Assembly (NCBI RefSeq): GCF_000948395.1
Contig: NZ_JYFN01000004.1
Span: 1 to 47,033, forward strand
From: Frankia torreyi
GTDB lineage: Bacteria > Actinomycetota > Actinomycetes > Frankiales > Frankiaceae
Reading direction: 5' to 3'
Length of the DNA stretch: 47,033 bases
Of the stretch, positions 44,010-47,033 are shown in pieces. The translations under genes were made by a program, and so were the position numbers. The notes under the pieces are model-generated. The model had not been told where the DNA came from. It worked only from the letters and a program-made list of their open reading frames with translations, and searched no databases. Position 1 is the first letter of the stretch; each line of letters begins with the position of its first letter.

Positions 44010-46223
44010 TCAGCCGAGCAGCGAGTCGGCGAGCCGCGGTGGCATCGGCTCGTAGCCGTGCGGTTGGCGATGGAAGCTCCCCGTTCCGTGGCTCAGCGAG
44101 CGCAGTTCTACCGCGTACCGGGACATCTCGCTCTCCGGCACCTCGGCGTGCACGATGGTGCGCGTCGCGGCGAACGAGCTCGCGCTGCCCGGCGCCGGCG
44201 GCACCGGATCCATGCCGACAACCCGTCCCCGCCGGGTCGACAGGTCGCTGACCACCGTCCCGACGAACTCGTCGGGCACCGACACATCGACGGCCAGCAC
44301 CGGCTCCAGCACGACGACTCCGCCGCTGCGAACGGCGTCGCGCAGCGCCAGCCCGCCGGCGATCTGGAAGGCCATGTCCGAGGAGTCGACGCTGTGCGAC
44401 TTGCCGTCGACCAGGCGCACCCGCAGGTCGGTCAGCGGATGACCGGCCCGCACTCCCTGGGCCATCTGCGCCCGGACCCCCTTCTCGACCGAAGGGATGA
44501 ACGAGCGCGGGATGGCACCGCCGACGACCTCGTCGACGAACTCGAAGCCGCTGCCCGGCGGGAGCGGCTCGACCTCGATCTGGCAGACGGCGTACTGGCC
44601 ATGCCCTCCGGACTGTTTGACCTGGCGGCCCAGTCCCCGCGCCGGTGCCCGCAGCGTCTCCCGCAGCGGAATGACGGTCGGCACCCGGTCGACGGTGGCG
44701 CCGTAGCGCTGGGCGAGGCGCTCCAGTACGGACTCCGCGTGGGCCTCGCCCATGCTCCACAGGACGAGCTGCGCGGTCTCCGGATCCTGGACCACCCGCA
44801 GGGTCGGATCCTCGATTGCCAGCCGGGACAGCGCCGTGGCCAGCCGGTCCTCGTCGGCACGGCCGCGGGCCCTGATCGCGATCGGCAGCAGCGGCTCGGG
44901 CATCGTCCAGGCGGGCAGGTGGCGCGGATCGTCGAGGCTCGACAGGGTGTCGCCGGTCTCGGCGGTGGCGAGCTTCGTCACCACGCAGATGCCGCCCGCC
45001 GGGCAGTCCGGCACGCTGTGCAGCACCGAGCCGTAGGGCCGGGACAGCGCGCCGACCCGCTCGTCGTCGTCGTGGTCGGCATGGCCGGCCGCCGCCCGGC
45101 CGTGCCCACTGACGTGGACGGGATCGTCCGGGCGCAGCGTCCCGCTGAAGACCCGCACGACGGACATCCGGCCCACGTACGGATCAGTGGTCGTCTTGAC
45201 GACCTCGGCGACCAGCGGCCCGGCGGGATCGCCGGTGCCCGGGTCGCAGGCCGTGCCGTCGGGCCGGGTCAGCGCCGGGAGGGGATGCTCCGCCGGCGCG
45301 GGGAAGCCCTGGACGAACAGGTCGAGCAGCTCCGCCGAGCCGAACCCGCCGGCTCGCGCCGGGCCCCGTTCGTCCCTGTCCCGTTGGTTGCTGTCCCGCC
45401 GGTTGCTGTCTCGTTCGTGGTCCGTGCCCTGCTCGGCGAGCAGGCCGATCGGCAGCACCGGGAAGAACGTTCCGCGGGCGACCGCCTTCTCCAGGTCGGC
45501 CAGCAGCAGGTTCGGATCGGGGTCGGCGCCGGACAGGTAGCGGTCGAGCAGCGTCTCGTCCTCGCTCTCGGCGATGATTCCCTCGACGAGGGCCGCCCGG
45601 GCGGCGGCGTGGCGCACGTCGGACCGGCCCGACTCGGCCGCGGACGTGCGTCGCCCGCCGCGGCCGTACTCGACGATCCGGCCGGTCAGCAGCCCCGTCA
45701 TGCGTACGCCGCCGCCCGCCGCGCGGCTGGGCAGCCAGGCCGGCAGCACACCGGTGCCGAAGGCGCGCTGGCACTCCTCGACCGCCGCGGTGAAGTCGGC
45801 CCGGGCCTGGTCCAGGTGGGTGATCGCGATGGCGCGCGGCATGCCGACCTCGGCGCACTCGGTCCACAGCAGCCCGGTCGCGCCGTCCACCCCGTCGACG
45901 GCGCTGACGACGAACAGGGCGGCGTCGGCGGCGCGCAGGCCCGCGCGCAGCTCGCCGACGAAGTCGGGGTACCCCGGGGTGTCGAGCAGGTTGATGGTGA
46001 GCCCGCGGTGGCTGACCGAGCACAGGGAGAGACTGACCGACCGGGAGGGCCGGTGATCGGGGTCGGCGTGCCCGACGTAGCTGGTGTGGGCGAGCTGATA
46101 GTCGCCGTTCTGGCGCTCGGGCGGCCCGGCGGTGGCGAGCAGCCGGTCCACCAGGGCCGTCTTGCCCGCGCCGGTATGCCCCACCAGAACGACGTTGCGT
46201 ACATCGCACGAGGCTGTTGACAT
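44010..46223 (-). CDS. EF-G-like translational GTPase (FusA2 type)
   Basis: A 737-residue EF-G paralogue from ATG 46223 behind a perfect AAGGAGG five bases upstream. G1 is GHTGAGKT. G3 is DTPGYPDF, where canonical EF-G has DTPGHVDF, so the catalytic His is Tyr. G4 is THLD instead of NKxD. Domains II-V are all present, with KQSGGHGQYAVCQIEVEPL and GRVVGMDP recognisable in the later domains. A ~50-residue Arg/Asp/Asn-rich insertion lies near residues 270-310 (repeated RDSN-type segments). Mycobacterial FusA2 proteins share the DTPGY change and are reported to lack ribosome-dependent GTPase activity, so a non-canonical role is likely. It is convergent with the HIT gene and divergent from pgsA. 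Confidence 0.9.
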   Translation of the reverse strand: MSTASCDVRNVVLVGHTGAGKTALVDRLLATAGPPERQNGDYQLAHTSYVGHADPDHRPSRSVSLSLCSVSHRGLTINLLDTPGYPDFVGELRAGLRAADAALFVVSAVDGVDGATGLLWTECAEVGMPRAIAITHLDQARADFTAAVEECQRAFGTGVLPAWLPSRAAGGGVRMTGLLTGRIVEYGRGGRRTSAAESGRSDVRHAAARAALVEGIIAESEDETLLDRYLSGADPDPNLLLADLEKAVARGTFFPVLPIGLLAEQGTDHERDSNRRDSNQRDRDERGPARAGGFGSAELLDLFVQGFPAPAEHPLPALTRPDGTACDPGTGDPAGPLVAEVVKTTTDPYVGRMSVVRVFSGTLRPDDPVHVSGHGRAAAGHADHDDDERVGALSRPYGSVLHSVPDCPAGGICVVTKLATAETGDTLSSLDDPRHLPAWTMPEPLLPIAIRARGRADEDRLATALSRLAIEDPTLRVVQDPETAQLVLWSMGEAHAESVLERLAQRYGATVDRVPTVIPLRETLRAPARGLGRQVKQSGGHGQYAVCQIEVEPLPPGSGFEFVDEVVGGAIPRSFIPSVEKGVRAQMAQGVRAGHPLTDLRVRLVDGKSHSVDSSDMAFQIAGGLALRDAVRSGGVVVLEPVLAVDVSVPDEFVGTVVSDLSTRRGRVVGMDPVPPAPGSASSFAATRTIVHAEVPESEMSRYAVELRSLSHGTGSFHRQPHGYEPMPPRLADSLLG

Positions 46224-46391
46224 CCTCGCCTCCTTGATCGGCAGGTGGGATCCTGTCCGTAACGGCAGAGTCCTCCCAGGTGACGTGGGGCACAAGCCCG
46301 AGGGGGGGGCGTGGTCGGGAATGCACGGATCGTGGCGGCGGTACTGTGAAGACCGCCCGAAGCCGGGTGCACGCGGGACGACGGGACGGAC

Positions 46392-47033
46392 ATGCTCGCT
46401 AGCAAGGCACGACCGCAGATCCAGAAGGTGCTCGACCCGGTGAGCCAGTGGGCCGCCCGGTCGTCGGTGTCGCCCGACGTCGTGACGATCATCGGCACCA
46501 TCGGGGTGGCGGGCGCCGCGCTGGGGTTCTTCACCCGGGGGGTGTTCTTCCTCGGCACGATCGTGATCACCCTTTTCGTCTTCTCGGACCTGATCGACGG
46601 GGTGATCGCCCGAGCCCGCGGTATCTCCTCCAAGTGGGGGGCCTTCCTCGACTCCACCTCCGACCGCGTCGGCGACAGCGCGATCTTCGGCTCGCTGGTC
46701 GTCTGGTACGCCGGTGACGGCGACTCGCTGCCGCTCGTCGTGGCCGCGCTGGTCTGCCTGGTGGCGGGCTCGATCACCTCCTACGTCAAGGCGCGCGCGG
46801 AGGGGCTCGGCTTCACCTGCAACGTCGGCTTCGCCGAGCGCGGCGAACGGCTGCTGATCCTGCTGGTCGCCGCCGGCCTGTACGGCCTCGGTGTGCCCTA
46901 CCTGCTGCCCGCCGCCCTGTGGTTCCTCGTCGGCGCGACCTCGCTCACCGTCGTGCAGCGCGTGGTGCACGTGTACCGGCAGTGGTACCGCGCGGGTGAC
47001 CCGCCGGCGCCGTCCGCGTCGACCGCGGCCCCC
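46392..47033 (+). CDS. pgsA: Phosphatidylinositol phosphate synthase (CDP-alcohol phosphatidyltransferase), 3' end outside window
   Basis: The frame runs from ATG 46392 to the window edge (214 residues) with no stop. The CDP-alcohol phosphotransferase motif D-x2-DG-x2-AR-x8-G-x3-D-x3-D is complete in SDLIDGVIARARG through GAFLDSTSDRVGD. About six membrane helices are visible (VVTIIGTIGVAGAALGFF, FFLGTIVITLFVF, and later hydrophobic segments). The pattern matches actinobacterial PgsA1-type enzymes that make PI-phosphate from CDP-diacylglycerol and inositol-phosphate, the lead to phosphatidylinositol and mannosides. The next genes of that pathway would be expected just beyond the window. Confidence 0.9.
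   Translation, partial: MLASKARPQIQKVLDPVSQWAARSSVSPDVVTIIGTIGVAGAALGFFTRGVFFLGTIVITLFVFSDLIDGVIARARGISSKWGAFLDSTSDRVGDSAIFGSLVVWYAGDGDSLPLVVAALVCLVAGSITSYVKARAEGLGFTCNVGFAERGERLLILLVAAGLYGLGVPYLLPAALWFLVGATSLTVVQRVVHVYRQWYRAGDPPAPSASTAAP

Overview
The window is about 73% G+C and uses GTG starts freely. It carries several protein families that are essentially restricted to Actinobacteria: DUF3000, DUF3097, DUF3145, DUF3817, DUF4193, an SsgB-type sporulation/division regulator, coproheme decarboxylase (HemQ/ChdC) and a phosphatidylinositol-phosphate synthase. Together with a WXG100-type gene pair and the IS fragment, this points to the chromosome of a morphologically complex actinomycete. My best guess is Frankia or a close relative (inference; no database was searched).

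Layout. 1-1586: the 5' end of an IS256-type transposase abuts a HipA-like kinase that has no visible HipB partner. 1596-5043: a fadA-fadB beta-oxidation operon (minus). 5236-8991: RNase D, DUF3000, a small CxxC protein and DUF3817 (all minus). 9424-13029: the coproporphyrin-type heme genes hemE-hemY-hemQ (plus). 13030-14184 is non-coding and leads into a polyprenyl-phosphate sugar transferase (14185-15858). 15891-20969: a sulfate-assimilation cluster with cysC (minus) and cysQ, cysD, cysN (plus). 21024-23751: a WXG100-like small protein followed by an 815-residue unknown protein (minus). 23932-26402: a RibD-C reductase, ZapE and a 33-residue membrane peptide. 26463-33192: glgX-treY-treZ, which convert glycogen to trehalose (minus). 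33318-38700: NfeD, an SPFH protein, DUF3145, DUF4193, nicotinamidase, DUF3097 and a peptidoglycan amidase. 38805-39134: three tRNA genes (Gly-GCC, Cys-GCA, Val-GAC; minus) with an intrinsic terminator. 39544-41287: pabB and an ssgB-like gene. 41724-43200: tRNA-Val(CAC), a gene-poor stretch, two strong hairpins and a degenerate copy of the tRNA 3' end. 43430-47033: a HIT hydrolase, an EF-G-like GTPase (minus) and the start of the PIP-synthase gene, which runs off the window.

Most of the window is ordinary core actinobacterial chromosome. The observations most worth following are: (i) the APS kinase fused to an ATP-sulfurylase-like region whose catalytic motifs are gone, beside a complete CysDN; (ii) the two-gene WXG100 unit with a large partner protein of unknown function; (iii) the structured, gene-poor region behind tRNA-Val(CAC), which may be the relic of a tRNA-integrated element or hold an unrecognised RNA; (iv) the IS end that forms the present 5' end of the hipA-like reading frame; and (v) several perfect palindromes in divergent promoter regions, notably an A+T-rich one ahead of hemE.
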